Counted from the first letter of the stretch, positions 33,056 to 46,827 are shown. The stretch is DNA of 64,000 nucleotides from Epiperipatus broadwayi (GCA_028023455.1 JAQFVV010000036.1:7749576-7813575), one strand, 5' to 3'. Translations and numbers: made by a program. The notes: generated from the letters alone by a model not told the origin.

Positions 33056-34384
33056 CTCTAACGTAAATAATAGTTTTGTTTCAGAAAGGAGTTTTGACTA
33101 TATTCTTTATATCACAATAATCTGATATAATAAAAAGTGAATACTCGCTCCCCTCCCCCTGATAATTTATTAACATTCAAGATTCCGTTCGGATGAAACA
33201 CAGCATAAATCAATAAACATGAACTTAATACTAAAGATAGATGGCATAAGAATAAATTGCATAAAACAAACAATAAAATGATAATTTAGAAGTAAGAATT
33301 TGTTGTATGGTTTTATAGAAACTAGATGTGTATGATTATTTAAAATTATTAATGATCAAGCAAGAATTTAAATAAATTTAAGATAAACACTTTAGTTGAA
33401 CATTTAGAAAATATAATTAATTATGGGATTTATTAGTTAGCTAGCTTTCATTTAGAATATGTTTAGTTATGAAATTTAACATTTGGCAGAAAGGATTTAC
33501 CGGTAAAGTCTTTAAGGCATTGTTTAATGGGCTTCTTTCTATCCAGTCAGTCTGGATTTCTCTGGGTTTTAGTCTGGATGTAGCTTTGCAAATTTATTTC
33601 TGTGGCAACTATCCCCATTACTCTGATCAGGAAGTCTATGGTCTCTCAGGTACAGCTTCTTTTTTACTGTGCTGGGCATGGTTGAGGTTTTCTCTTATCG
33701 GTAGCCGCTTGTGGAAGAGCAAACGGCTCTCTTTGTCTCTAGCCCACGGTCATCTTTGGAGCAGTTTGGATGGTGGTTTTCTAAGATTCAGCCTTCTTAA
33801 ACAGCAGGAACAAGTTTCTTATTTAACTTTGAGCTCTGGTTTTCAGAAATAATTTTGGCAGCAATAACACAATTTTCACAGCAACAGGAAAAATTAAGAC
33901 AGATGATGGTGGATGGATGGAAGAGGACCTTGATGGCTATTTAGGCCCTTTTTTATACTATATTTTTGACAGTAGTTCCCTCCTACTTTGAGTCATGCCA
34001 CATCACCTGATGACTGGTTTGAACTAGCCTTTAACCAAATATCCAGTTAGTAAAATATTTAGTATAGCTAAATCTGGACTTGGAAAGGCTATTGTTTTAA
34101 TTGACATCATAGTTATATCTGGGGATAAAAGATATATTTCCGAAGAGAATGGCCATAGCACTTAGTATAGATTTATGCCTGACGGAATATTATAATTGGT
34201 CTTATTAGTTATAATTTTTAAATAGGTCAAATTTTTAGCGAAAGATTTATTTTTAGAAATGCTAAAACTGATAAACAACTTTCTTTTTGTGTAATTTTAA
34301 AGTCAAAAAACTTCACACAAATATATCGGAGAGACTTTCTTTTCAAAAAAAATTTATTGATATACATTATATAAACTACATAAA
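33056..34384. other. Non-coding stretch with an unassigned plus-strand frame
   Basis: A purine/pyrimidine-asymmetric tract (CCCCTCCCCC) lies near 33155. A 127-codon plus-strand frame at 33469-33852 (Leu/Ser-rich, LLCWAWLRFSLIGS) has no known domain, no homologue in the window and a more even base composition. I cannot tell whether it is coding. Confidence 0.35.
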
Positions 34385-34399
34385 CAAAAATATAAATAT

Positions 34400-34445
34400 C
34401 CAACGTTTCGTCCATTTTTCAATAATAATATGGACTTTATCAAGG
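34400..34445 (-). ncRNA. Hammerhead-like motif at PLE3 3' end
   Basis: On the minus strand: CC, then UUGAUAA (consensus CUGAUGA, two changes), an extra A, stem II GUCCAU/AUGGAC (6 bp), GAAA (34406-34409), CGUU and GG. The CC/GG pair starts stem I. Same arrangement as PLE1, including the extra A before stem II. Two core changes predict loss of activity. Confidence 0.55.
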
Positions 34446-34646
34446 TTCTATAAAACAGAGAAAAAACAACATTAAAGATAATAAAAAGAAAAAATAATAA
34501 AATAAAATAAAATACCTATAAACCAAAAAAAAAATGGAAAAATTGTATAACATAACATCTTCTTACAAAGTGAGAAAAATTTTTTACCACCAAAAAGAAA
34601 AAATATTCACATAAAAACATTCAATTCTTTTGTATAAATATATAAA

Positions 34647-37003
34647 CTACTTTAACATTTTATTTAAACTAGGATTCAAATGTTCTATATAAATACTCTC
34701 TTTGTTAAATCTTTCAAAGTAATTACCAATACATTCCAAAGGTCGAATTTCATAGTCTTTATGTCCTGTTTCCAATTTATGACAAAAGATAGCAGATTTC
34801 TTATCAATCATATGCTGATATAGTCTAGTCTTTAATTTATTTTTGCTTGTTCCAATATAGAATACATTGTTTTTACAATTCAAACATTTAATTAAATACA
34901 CTGAATTCATAGCTTCAAGCATATTAAATTCTTTATGATTAATCAAAGATCTTAAAGTTCTATTCTTTTTGTATATAGGTTTCATATTTATACGGTATCT
35001 TTTATTAATTTTATTTAATAATTCATTTAATTTTAAAAATACAAATTTAGATAACTTAAAACCAATATAAATATTATTATCTATAAAAAAATTTTTATTT
35101 TCGTCTTTATTACTATCATGTTCTTTAATCGTTTCATTATTTACATTTTTATTTTTGTAAACATTCATACAAATACTATTTCTAATTTTATTCAAATTTT
35201 CTGTAGAAAACAAATAATCTATAATTCTATATGGATATTCATTTATTATACATTCCTTTTTTATACAATTTAATTCTTTATCTAAACTATATTCATTTGA
35301 ACATAATTTAAATGCTCTCATTATTCTATTGTTTATGATATTAACTTTGCATTTAAAATCAATATCAGAATTCCAGTTTGTTAAAATCCCAGTATACATT
35401 TTTTTTTCTATAAACCTCAGTCTCTATTCTAATTCTATTATTTTTATAAAATTTATAAATCTTTACATCCATATACTCAATACTATTATTATTTTCTTTT
35501 TCCAAAGTAAACTTAATATTTTCTACTCTATTATTAATAAAATTCCAAAACTTAAATGATTTATTCATATTACCATTAAATATCATGAAATAATCATCTA
35601 CATAACGTACATAAAACATAGGTTTATGACAAACATTAAAAAAACTTTTTTCAAAATTGCACATATAAATATCTGCTAAAAATCCACTTAAACAATTCCC
35701 CATATTTAACCCTTTTATCTGTTTATAATATTTGTCACCGAATTTAAAAAACAAATCCTTACAACATAACATAAGAATGTCATGCAACAAAGAAATATTC
35801 ATTTTAATATTTTTATTTTTATCTTCAATATACATTTCCAAAAAATAATCAATTGCTTTTTCACAATTTATATTTGTGTACATATTAATTATGTCTAGTT
35901 TAAGAAAGTAAATATTTTTAAATTCTTTCAAACTAAATAAAAACTTCTTTATTTTTTTAAATAAACACAACAGAATTATAAACTTTATTCTCAGCAAAAC
36001 AATTAGTATATTTTTTAAATAAATTATTATTAACCCATTTTGAAATATTAACATAATAAGTGTTAAAACAGTCCACTATTGGCCTCATAGGTATATTAGG
36101 TTTATGCACCTTAGGCAAACCTTGAATTTCAGCACACATAACGTCCATTCTTTTTAACCTAAACATTTCGCTTTTTTTAATTATTTCTTTATTTTCCATA
36201 ATTGTAATAAATTTATTTATCTTTTTATTTAAAAAATTACTCATATCTTTTTTAACTTCAATATAGCAATCTTCTTTTAACATATTTATCATTTTTTTAT
36301 TATAATCCTCTATATACATAATTACCACATTTGAAACTTTATCTCCTTTCAAAAAAACGATATCATTATATTTATTTTTTTAATTATCAATGGTTTTCCA
36401 TTCATACCTATTATACATATCCTTGTTTATATTATTTTGAATATCCCATTCCAATTTTTTAAATCCTTACACCAAATCGCTTTTTAATAATTCTTTATTA
36501 TCTATTTTACCAAAAATATCTTTATCAATATAATTATTAATCATTATCATTTTTGATTTAATTTCAATAATTTGTTTATTAATACTACATTTTCCAAAAG
36601 GTACATACTTTAACCCTTTGCTTAATATATTTAGTTCATTTTTACTAAAAACTTTATTTGTTAAATTAATAACTGAGGGATTATTATCAAAAAACTCATT
36701 ATAAATATCACTAAATTTATCATCACAAACAATATTCTTATTAAGTTTATAATCATTTTTAAATTTTTTATTATAAAATATTAAATTATTTATTTTTTTA
36801 TTATGTCTATTATTTACTTCATTCTTTAACCTTTCTACCTTTAATAAAAAAATCTTTTTTATAAAATTTTCTTCTTCAAATGTAATCAATTTACACATTG
36901 AATTATATATAAATTTAACATTATTTAAAATATAATCTTTTTTCCTATACAACCCGTTTATAAACCTTTTTAAAATAAATCTTTCAATAAACAAAACAAA
37001 CAA
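34647..37003 (-). pseudogene. PLE3 RT-GIY-YIG polyprotein, frameshifted
   Basis: Four overlapping frames cover about 780 codons. 36467-37003 holds the PLE N-terminal signature VINLTNKVFSKNELNILSKG, then LKYVPFGKC. 35957-36352 holds AEIQGLPKVHKPNIPMRPIV. 35365-36054 holds motif A LKLDIINMYTNINCEKA, GLNMGNCLSGFLADIYMCNF and the catalytic VRYVDDYFMIF. 34647-35399 holds a palm-distal part and the endonuclease: LIKCLNCKNNVFYIGTSKNK, TRLYQHMIDKKS, CHKLETGHKDYE and a final EHLNPSLN. All catalytic residues appear present, but the frameshifts prevent a single product. Confidence 0.88.
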
Positions 37004-37020
37004 AAAGACTGAAAATTATC

Positions 37021-40000
37021 TAACTTGGAATTTATTTAAAAGGAATACTGACTTAAATAAATAATTATTTGGAACGAATATTTAAAAATAAGTAATATTA
37101 TAAATTTAAACTCATTATGCTGCTATATAGATAAATTTTAATTACACAGTTATGTTTATTTCTTTAACAAATCTAACTGAATATGCTCATATATAAATAT
37201 TTGAGACTATTTTTATATTTATAATTTATAGGACGATTATATACGCACATACCCTGCTATATTATAAGCACAAAAGTTTTTAAAAATTTAATAAATACAC
37301 ACCATCTGAGTGCAACGAAACTATGAGCTAAATTTTATTTTAAACCTTATCTTGCACAGTTAACTCAAAAAAATGGAGTCTTGGGCAAATCCAAGGGCTA
37401 CAATATATATTCAATATCATTATTTATGAAAAAATACATTATATCTATCAATATTTACTACTATCTTAGGTATGTGAGTATTTGTATTCGAAGCCCTACG
37501 TTGATGCGCCGAACCTGGGGGAAAAAAAAAAACCTGTACCGGTCGGTTTTGTATGTTCACATAACAAGATCTAGCATCTAGGCAAAAGTACCTCGAATCC
37601 AATTATGCGCAAGATACATAAGCCAGGAACATTAATGAATTCTACCCTATTTGCTTATTTTCCAGATCTACCAACTTATGAGCAACAATCCCGATATCTA
37701 TCTAACTTCATTTCTCACCACTGGCATCACACATCAGAGATACAAAAGACTAAGTGAAGTTTAATGGTGGGATATTTAGTATGAAACACAATTTAGGAGC
37801 AATTTTAGATCATAATCTATCATATTAACTATATATTAGCGGAGATCGTCTAGCCAGTAGGAGCATAACTTATCAATAAAAATATTAACTTAAGTAAAAG
37901 AAAATACAATGATTCGGAAATGTTATAATATATATATTTAAGGTTTATTATTTTTACAAAACATACGTAAACATATGTCATCATTGATTGATCATTTGTC
38001 TCATTAGGATGACATAACAGTGGGTCATAGAGAAAAAATATTACGTTTGATTTATACATTAAGAATTATATTTAATAGATGACTATTGATAGTCGCGGCT
38101 ATGCCAATAACATGTACTATAATGATGATTATTAATATTTAGCGCTATTAAGAAATATAATATTGAAGTGCCACTACACCCCCAGAAAGAACAAAATAGC
38201 ATTTAACTGATTTGAAAGATAATTATAATTTGATAACGAAGCATTACATTTGTACAAAAATATGGTTATTAATTCAGTTTATAAAGTAACAAACGTGTGT
38301 GGGATAGCTAATGAATATATTAATAATAATAAGGTCGTCACAATGACTCGCATTTAAATAATGGACATAGATATCTGTTTAGCAAAAATCGCAACATTAC
38401 GGCTTATGGATGTTCATGGGTTTACTAAAAACATAAAAGGTGGTACATGCATGGCGGCGTATTTGATGTGAGCCAGTCATGGATCCAAACATGCTTCATG
38501 GAAATTATTTTGAATAGAAATACTGATGTAACTCTGCATACGTTGGCAAGATCGGTTTATAACGAAGAGTGGTCAGCTATGCATTATTGGGCTGGTTTTT
38601 CCAGAGCAATTCCCATATAAAGCAAGCATTAGCGACCAAATGAGTCCCCAGGGGGATTTAAGCCTGGTTCTTGGAGTCTGAGAACGATGATGAGGCTCGA
38701 CTTTGCGATACTTCCATAGGAAAGAGAAGCACGAATATATATTATAGGAACGAATGTGCCTATATGCACGCAATGTTTGGGATAACGAAATATATAACTT
38801 TAAAGACTATTTTAATTATTTAATACCCATGAATTATAGAATCTCCTGTGTAATGGTATGATCTAATCACTAAACAGGCATGGATGATTTAAATTAATTA
38901 AATTACATAAATGTTAAGACATCAAGATTCCCCCTTCCCCTTTAAATTATTTATATCTTCCCACACCATTTAATAAATACAAATTTCGGTTGAAATAATG
39001 CTATTATTAGAAATAAATACGTTTATATGGAAACAAATGGGGTGGTGGAAATAACTGGGATAATAATTAGATTTTACATATATAAGATATATTTACGGTT
39101 GGGATTAGCGCATTTAATAGATAAAAACATTTTTAGAAAAATAGATGTTGATCTGTTTTCCTACAACAATTTATAGGATAATGACTTTGTTGTTCCAAAC
39201 TCGCGAGAATTTGCATTAGTCGAATAAGACTTGTTTTTAATTAATATAAGTTCTTAACTATCCTGTAAGTGATGGGTAGGGAAACTAGAAAGGAATTACA
39301 TGCTAGCGAGTTTCAAATATTACTGGCATTTTAAAACACAAAATATATAATAATGAAATAAAATATGATTGCCGCATGGAAATAATAAAAAAGAAAACAT
39401 TAAATAGAGGCTCAATGATAGGATAGATTAAATTATATAGAGTTATAATGAAATAAAGTTACATAAGATATAAATATTTTACATACACTATTATACGAGA
39501 GCGTCAGGATTATTTGTTATTATAGAGAAGGCTAAATTTAATAGAATCATAGAGTGGCTAATGTTCTTTTATCTTTTGTAAATAGTAGCAGTTGTTGATG
39601 GTTGAAGTGTTTATTGGCGTTAATACACTAGATCTAGTTTTGGAATAAGGCATCACAGGTAGCATTTTTAAAGATTAATTATTAGACATTTGAAAGTTTA
39701 TAAGCACGGGATCCAGAGCTTTTCTTACGGGAACGAGTATGTTGGAACAGAGGGAAAAGGTGAAGTTTCCTCTACTCGCGACACATTGGATTAAGATTAA
39801 AATTAGCGTGGATTATGTTGACCATTGTTAATTTATGGTTGTCTCCTCCTTCCTGGATTCAAATCCAGCAGTATTTATACTCCTTTTTTGATGATGTAGC
39901 ATAGCAACTAACTGCTGGACCTGAGGCAATTTGTGCACTTTGACCAAGCTAAAATCTGCTGACTGAATCTCTTTTGTTTTGTAAGACTTTTGAAACAATG

Positions 40001-40560
40001 CAATTCTGTTACAAGTTTCTCGAACGATTGTTTTAAAATAAGTCATGATTTTAAAACAAGTTGGCGTGGATAAAATTTCCACTAATGGATTTATTTTACT
40101 ATTACAAATTGTAATCTTTTACTTTTAACTAATGGGCTTTTCCGGGTAATTGTTTTCGAGAAACTTTAAAAGAATTGCATCATTTTCTGACTGCTAAATT
40201 AAATATGAAAAATAATAAATTTCATATATGACTTTTAAATACATGAATAATATATTTATTAGTACGATTTATTATCAGTCTCCCCACACTTAAAATATAT
40301 ATATTTATCCATTACACATGCATACACATTAAAATAATATTAAATATTTGTTTATTAAATTATTTTATGTTAAGATATAAAAATATCTATGTCAGTTATG
40401 TTTAAGCAAAGGAAAATATATGTTAGTAAATATGTATACGCGCGTACGGATGTGTTTAAACATGGTTTGGTGGTAGGAGATTGTAAGTGGGCTGTGAAGC
40501 ACGATCTGAGCATCAGGTCGTCTGCTTCAATATAAATTATAATAATCACCAAGTTTATAA
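37021..40560. other. Long non-coding stretch
   Basis: About 3.5 kb with only short chance frames. A pyrimidine-rich tract (CCCCCTTCCCC) lies near 38930, comparable to those at 5000, 33155 and 50770. The 84-codon minus-strand frame at 39828-40082 shows no known domain. I see no insertion boundaries and cannot classify the stretch. Confidence 0.4.
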
Positions 40561-40564
40561 TTTC

Positions 40565-41290
40565 TATTTGAAGTTATCATATCCTTATTTAATGATAAGT
40601 GTTTAACATAAATAAAAACTCAATTGCTGGATGATGAGAGTCTTCCTTCAATAATGGCTGTACACGATATTTCACATCTACATCATTAAAGTTAATTAAA
40701 ATAAAATCTAGAATACATCTATCATTACTTTTTAACTGATTTCTTTATACTACACCAGTTATATTCATAAATTCTATGATTCTTTGTCCTTTATTTATTT
40801 CATTACTGCATAATCCAGTTATTTCATCTGCTGTCATTACATATCATGCATTAAAGTCATCACCGATCAAAATATTGTGCTTATAATTAAGTAAATATTT
40901 TTCCAATTTCTCCAAATCAGTATATAGTTCAATCATATTAATATAAGGAGGAATATATATATATTCCCAACCAAAAACAATTGAGATCCTAATATCATTT
41001 CAATCCAAATAGAATCAACAAAATTCAGTTCTATATTTAATTGCTTTGTTACAATCTTGTTTTTAACTGCCAATAAAACACCTCCACCTTTTGATAATTT
41101 AGAGTTTACACGATCATGTCTATATAGTAAATATCTATGATCCACAAATTCAACCATGTTTCTGTCAAGGCTATTAGATCATATTCTTCTGCAAGAACAT
41201 CATGTTTCAATAACTGACATTTAGTTCTTAACCCTCTAACATTTTGCATATAACAACAGAAAATGTTACTTTTATTAATTAACTTCTTAT
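40565..41290 (-). pseudogene. LINE (iii) AP-type endonuclease
   Basis: The minus strand reads YMQNVRGLRTKCQLLKHDVL and YDLIALTETWLN (about 41165-41270), then KGGGVLLAVKNKI (40933-41157). Beyond a frame change come HNILIGDDFNA and, near 40630, HHPAIEF, equivalent to the catalytic SDH region. The catalytic Glu (TETW) and Asp (GDDFN) are present. The gene stops before any RT. Confidence 0.75.
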
Positions 41291-41486
41291 TGCCATTGTT
41301 ATGTGATGAATTTATATATATATTTTTTGCAATCTTTATAAATGCAATAATCCATTATACATTACCAAAATTATCCTCAATTACCTGATTCTTTATTTGT
41401 TCATTAACAATTAAATCTTTATTTAATTTCCCATAAAATGGATATATATATAAATGCCTGACACCCAAAAATTCGAATTAATTATT

Positions 41487-42919
41487 TCACTCGTCATTTT
41501 TTTTGACAGAAATATAAAATAAATAAAATTTATTTGCAGGTATAAACTTATGACATACCACAGTTGTATCTAACATTCCTGTTATACAAGCAATCACATC
41601 TTTTGATGTAACTTCTGGATTTAATCTAGTCAAAAAGAATCTTTTATATTTTTGTTTAACAGGAATAGCTTTTAATCGTGTGTCAGCAAGATTTCCTATT
41701 ATAGCATTTTTGTTAAACACATTAGATTTTGCATTTCTTTTTTTATGAGTAATCAATTCAAAGCCTTCTAAACCAATGCCTTTTTTTAAATGAAGACCGC
41801 TGCTATTAACTTTTGTACTTTTAAAATATTCTGTTTTAACATTTTTATTTTCTACAGTTAGACCCCGAGTTAAAACATCAGTCCACTTTTTAACACCATT
41901 ATTAGAAATAATATTTCCCCTTTCAAAATTAGATTGCTGATGACAAATTTTCAGCAATCATTTTCCCTGGTTCCATAGAAGCAACACTTTCGCCAATTTT
42001 TCCTTTATTTGATTCATTTTGCAAAGGCAAACTCTTCTTAATTTTTATTTTTTTAATGTCTTCACTTTTGGGACTTTCATTCACACCTTCTTTTTTTAGA
42101 AGTAAAAATAGAAATTTGACTTTGACTTCCTTTGTCTTCAGAAGTGGGGCAAAGGGAAGCAAATCTTTTATCATTAATTGCACAATATTCTCTGTCTACT
42201 TTAGAAATTTTTTTTTTTTTTAGAAACTAATGGTATATTATCTCCAAAAATTTTTTCGTTTACTTTAAAATCTCTATTAATAATAATAGTTTTCAAATTT
42301 TGATTCTCACTAGCAAGAAAATCAATCTTTTTAGCTAAATCAGTTATAGTGGACAATAAACCAGAAATAAGCACCTGTAAAGTTCTGCAACAATGATTAC
42401 AAGCATGGCTATTTTCTTGCCCAGAGGGGGGAGCACTCTCATTTAACATTGTTTCATAACAAGAAATATTTCCTTCCTGAATAAAATCTTGACAATCAAC
42501 ACACACAAAATTATTGAAATCTTTAGCAACTAATAAATTTAAATCTATAGTTTCTAGTTGCATACACTTTAAATGAAAAGATCTATTACATTTTTTTTTC
42601 CGCAAACAATTTTTAACTCATCAGCATTAATTTCGGTCAAACATTTCCCACAGACAGTTATTTCTATATCTGAATTTCTAGCCGTTATATTTGGTGCTTG
42701 TAGACTCTCACATATTTCTAAATGAGGTGGACACACAAAATTATCCTGGCCATTATTTCTAAGAATATCCATACTATTGGATATTAAACAATCAATATGA
42801 AATTTAAAAGAACAATCCATTGAGCAATTAACACTTTTTTGGCTTTCGTAAATTAAATCATTGCACAAAGGACATGCTTTTCTATAAGGTCCCATAATTT
42901 TAAAATTAGAGCAATCCAA
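41487..42919 (-). pseudogene. LINE (iii) ORF1: two PHD-like fingers, coil and RRM-like end
   Basis: 42569-42919 has finger 1: CPLCND, CSMDCSFKFHIDCL and CPPH, then the start of finger 2 with CGKCLTE. 42201-42605 continues with FHLKCMQLETIDLNLL and CVDC, then CNHCCRTLQVLI and a coil of the type TDLAKKIDFLASENQNLK. 41929-42183 is Lys-rich. 41487-41957 ends with FFLTRLNPEVTSKDVIACI and KFYLFYISVKKND, an RRM-like fold seen at the end of many LINE ORF1s. Frames are offset by one or two shifts. Confidence 0.78.
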
Positions 42920-43067
42920 GTAAAATAAATTGAATCCAATGATAAATTATATACCTACAAATAAAGTTATAAAAAATTATTTCATATTTTCTGCTAAGAA
43001 AATAACAAATTTTACATATACAAAGCTTATGATATAATCCATGATTATCAAAATCCCCTGGTGGTGA

Positions 43068-43082
43068 ATAATAATAATAATT
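43068..43082. repeat. (AAT)n tail of LINE (v)
   Basis: Five AAT-type triplets, then TTCAATTCAATTTATT slightly downstream (43083-43107). On the minus strand this is the common LINE ending AATAAATTGAATTGAA followed by (ATT)n. Confidence 0.75.
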
Positions 43083-44206
43083 CAATTTTTTTCAATTCAA
43101 TTTATTCTATGAAATAAAACAAACTACATCACAAATATTTAAAAACTCCAAACAAGAAAAATCTCGTGTGTGGAATTTACATGTAAAAATAAATTAAATA
43201 AAAATACAATCAAAAATTCAAAATAGACAAGAACAGTTTAGAAAATAAATAAAATTAATTAAATAAATAAAATAAATGCCAAAATTAATACATACTACAT
43301 AACCATTGACATAAATATTTTTTGAAAGATACATGAGAATATTATTCAGATCAATTGAACACTCATATACAAATTTATTAAACAACTTTAACCCAGAATA
43401 AACATATTGTTTTCTACTAGACTCCTTAAAAAAATTTGGTGAAGGTAATTGAAATTTATTAGAAAGACGAGTATTTAAAACATAAACTCTAGAATTCAGA
43501 AAAGGTTTAGCACAAAAAATATCAAAAATAACTATATTGATATAAGTGATTTACATTAAATAAACCAAATGCAATATAAATATCTCGAACCGAAGAGGAA
43601 CGAGATCTATAAAAGATAATGCGCAAAGTATAATTTTGCAAAACACATAAAGAAGATAAAATATGTAGAGAAGCAGTAGTCCAAATAATGATATTGTAAG
43701 ATAAAATACTCTGATAACAGGCAATATAAATAAAAATGAGAGCAGACTAGGAAGACATTTAACTAAATAATAAAGCATATAGTTTAAATTACGTAACCGT
43801 TGACAAAGATAGGTAATATGATTTGTCCAAGACAATCTGGAGTCAATATATATTCCCAAATAACAATAATTATCTACCAAAGGAATATTCTCACAAGTAC
43901 ATATACTATTAAAATGCAAAATATACTTACAGCAAATTTTAATCTTAAGAGAGAAAAAGTACGCTTGTAAGAAAAAAGAGAATACCTTTTGTTTTATCTA
44001 AATTGACCAACAATGAATTATATGCCAGCCATTTACTGAGTCCAAATCCTCATTCACAAATTTTTCATCAAGATTATAATAAACAGCATTACAAGATAAA
44101 GCAATATCATCAGCAAAACCAAAAATCTTAGAATGTAATTTCAATGAAAATAAATCAGTAATATATATTAAAAACAATAGAGGACCAAGTACTGAACTTT
44201 ATGTGT

Positions 44207-44282
44207 AACGGTAAGAAAAGTAGAGCTGCTTTAACCTAACCTAGAGATGCAGATAGAAGGGGTTCGAACCTCGTCTACTCCT
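44207..44282 (+). other. tRNA-like segment with A-box and B-box
   Basis: GTGTAACGGTAAG resembles the A box region of Gln/Glu-type tRNAs, and GGTTCGAACC is a full B box. I cannot fold a proper anticodon arm or acceptor stem, so this is a tRNA-derived promoter-like head rather than a tRNA gene. Confidence 0.5.
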
Positions 44283-46710
44283 CTAGATTGCTACTAAGCG
44301 ACTTACTCCCCAAACCTCACTAGAATTTAATCTTAATGTATGCCCGGTGGTCAGGGAGAGAAGAGACCACGAAAAGGAATTTTTACATATATAATGATCA
44401 GATGTACATACGTATGTCACAAAAGAAAACAATACTAAGTGGTTTTATTTATAGTGAATGAAAGATAACAGAAACTTTTATTATTGACATTAAAATAATT
44501 CACACAATGCTTTATTAATAGTGTCGCAGGCTATTTTCACTGCAACCGGATAGACATATATGAAAGATCCATTGATCGTAATGATAAGAACAGACAAAAT
44601 TTTTACGTTATAATTTCTTCTTTAAAATATTCCAGCCAATGGAAGTGTTACGTATAAGAAATCAAGAGAGAGAGACATGATTCATTAACTCTGGGGTTGG
44701 AGAACAGAAATAAATAGGTGGTCAAACTCAACTAAACACTTTGACAGGTTTAAATCACAGCCCTACTTATGATTTAAGAAGAATGATAAAGTGACCCCAG
44801 CGAGAATTTCCAGCCATAATCGAAACATTTCTGAGATTTTGAGAAAGATTTCCTAATAAATATACAAGACCATGCACAAAGGCGATAGCATATAGTGGGC
44901 TGTGAGGCTCGAGACATAGCAGTTACCAAGAGGTTAACACCAGACCGGATAGCTTTCCATCTCTAAACTAGGTTAGAGAGAAAAATGGAACCCGTTCGCT
45001 AAACGCATGACCCGGATTCAGGATCGGAGTTGATGTTGCTTATGTCCAGTTACGTACATTGAAAGGACTGAAATCGACATGAGATCCAGAACAATTTATG
45101 TTTTTCAGAAGGTCCGAATGTAGGTATGTTAACCTAAGCAAACTTGGCAAAAGAAGCACGTAATATATGCTGAGCGACCCAGTAGATCACCGGAGGCACA
45201 ATGCCATATAAATACGGTCAACGGCCTTTAAATTTAAAAAGAAACCCTCTGCAAAATATAAATATAGTAGGAAAGCTCAACTATCACTGAAAATCCGTAG
45301 AAAAATAGTAACTTTACCTTTTATAAAATTCAGATCACTAAAACAAGAGGGCGGATATTTTATTGATTTAGTTGAAGTTTAACCAACACACCCCAGAATC
45401 AATGCTATTTAATAATTTTTAATACATATTGTCAAAATGTACACTCTTATTACTAAAATATAAATGCGAACATTTTATTTCACGCTCTTTAAAATATAAT
45501 TTTAAATTTGTAACCCTTCGTTGACTAAAATATACAGGCATTTGATAAGGATCTTTCTTTTATATATATATGAAAACAAATCAAAATTAAAGTTTGGAAA
45601 GTTTTATAATAGAATATTTAGCAATTTAAATCTTGATTTTAAAATAGAGTTTTGCACTTTCTATGATTTGCTTCCTTTTCTTTCTAAATAAATATTTATA
45701 TAAAATAAATAACTTAATTATGGGAGTATAATGGCGGAAAGTTAAACGAAGCATTCTTCAATTAAATTAATAAGAATTATCGCCACTATTATATGTAATA
45801 ACCCTACCACCCATTAAAGTATTTTTAAAAAAAAAGAAAGCAATTAATGAAATATAATTTCACATGACTCGAATACATAGATTAAAAAAAACATATATAT
45901 ATATATAGAAAAGCATAAATATAGATTGAATTTGCAAATTACAAAGATATTTTAATAATTTATGGTAACATTACCGGTAACTAGTTGGGTGGGTCAAAAT
46001 GAGTTCATTTGATGTTTCCCCGCAGGTCTTCTCGGTTCTTCAAATTTGTTTTTCTATGTTTTTGAGGGCAGATTTTCACGGATACAGGGCAGATACTTTA
46101 GTTCTCTGGCTGGCTTACATGATTACGACTCCTGCATCAGGAACAGCTCAGGAGAGCGAAGGCAAAGAAGTTACCCCTGCATTTTTGCAGAGCAACACAT
46201 TTCTGGATTCTTTTATTTATATGCTGAAAGAATAGAGTGCAGCTTGAAGTAAGTACAGCAAGCAAGAGTTCACTATATTGTCCAATCTTTCAGCAAAATT
46301 TCTTCCAACAAAATTATTAAGATTTCTCTCTGACCTTCAGCACAGGTTACCAGCAAGCATAAGACGAAGAACAAAAGAAAAGTTCTTTATTTATACCCTT
46401 TTTCCATTATGTTTTTAATCTGCTAATTAGTAGCGGATCATGCCCGTTGTTTTAAATTTTTCCTGTTATCTATTTTTATCTAATTCAGAAAAATGCTTTA
46501 CTAATAAAATTCCTTTTCTTAATGGATTCTATTTAATTAAGAAAATTTATCTTATCGAATTCTTCCAACATATATTTTAAAAATAGTTGCAAATATAATT
46601 GTAACTTTCTATATTTTATTTTATTAAATCTTTTCTCTTTAACAGAATTCCTTCTTTAATTTAGGCAATTATTTGAGAAAACGATAAATTTAGTTTGAAA
46701 AAGAAACATA

Positions 46711-46753
46711 CATTCACTGTGGTTGGACTTAGGGTCTTAGTCCACAGTGAATG
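46711..46753. repeat. Perfect 12-bp inverted repeat near E44 right end
   Basis: CATTCACTGTGG (46711-46722) and CCACAGTGAATG (46742-46753) with a 19-nt loop, 11 bp before the (AT)n run. Confidence 0.85.
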
Positions 46754-46762
46754 GTGAAGCCA

Positions 46763-46764
<2 letters not shown>

Positions 46765-46822
<58 letters not shown>
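46765..46822. repeat. (AT)29 microsatellite
   Basis: An uninterrupted AT dinucleotide run. It is likely part of the E44 3' end, since LINE homology resumes within about 20 bp. Confidence 0.9.

Positions 46823-46827
<5 letters not shown>

Larger units (their letters stand above)
34385..37020 (-). mobile_element. PLE3: near full-length Penelope-like element
   Basis: The most complete PLE here. It has the N-terminal conserved region, RT, GIY-YIG endonuclease and a hammerhead-like motif about 200 bp past the last codon. The reading frame is cut into four by frameshifts. The outer ends are not sharply defined. Confidence 0.85.
40565..42919 (-). mobile_element. LINE (iii): PHD-finger LINE, RT lost
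   Basis: The 5' half of a PHD-finger LINE: ORF1, then the endonuclease, ending abruptly near 40565 before the RT. Its 5' end lies about 150 bp from the (AAT)n tail of LINE (v). Confidence 0.78.

Noticed and set aside
28956-33155. Pyrimidine tracts (near 30737, 31112, 33155) as retroviral polypurine tracts
   Set aside because: No long terminal repeats, primer-binding site or gag-pol of LTR type is visible anywhere in the window; kept only as a hypothesis for repeat X.
34010-34045. Hammerhead candidate at CCTGATGACTGG
   Set aside because: The first core box is present, but GAAA is missing and the stem is weak.
44207-44282. Functional tRNA gene
   Set aside because: A and B boxes are present, but no acceptor stem or anticodon arm folds, and the segment is the end of an inserted element.
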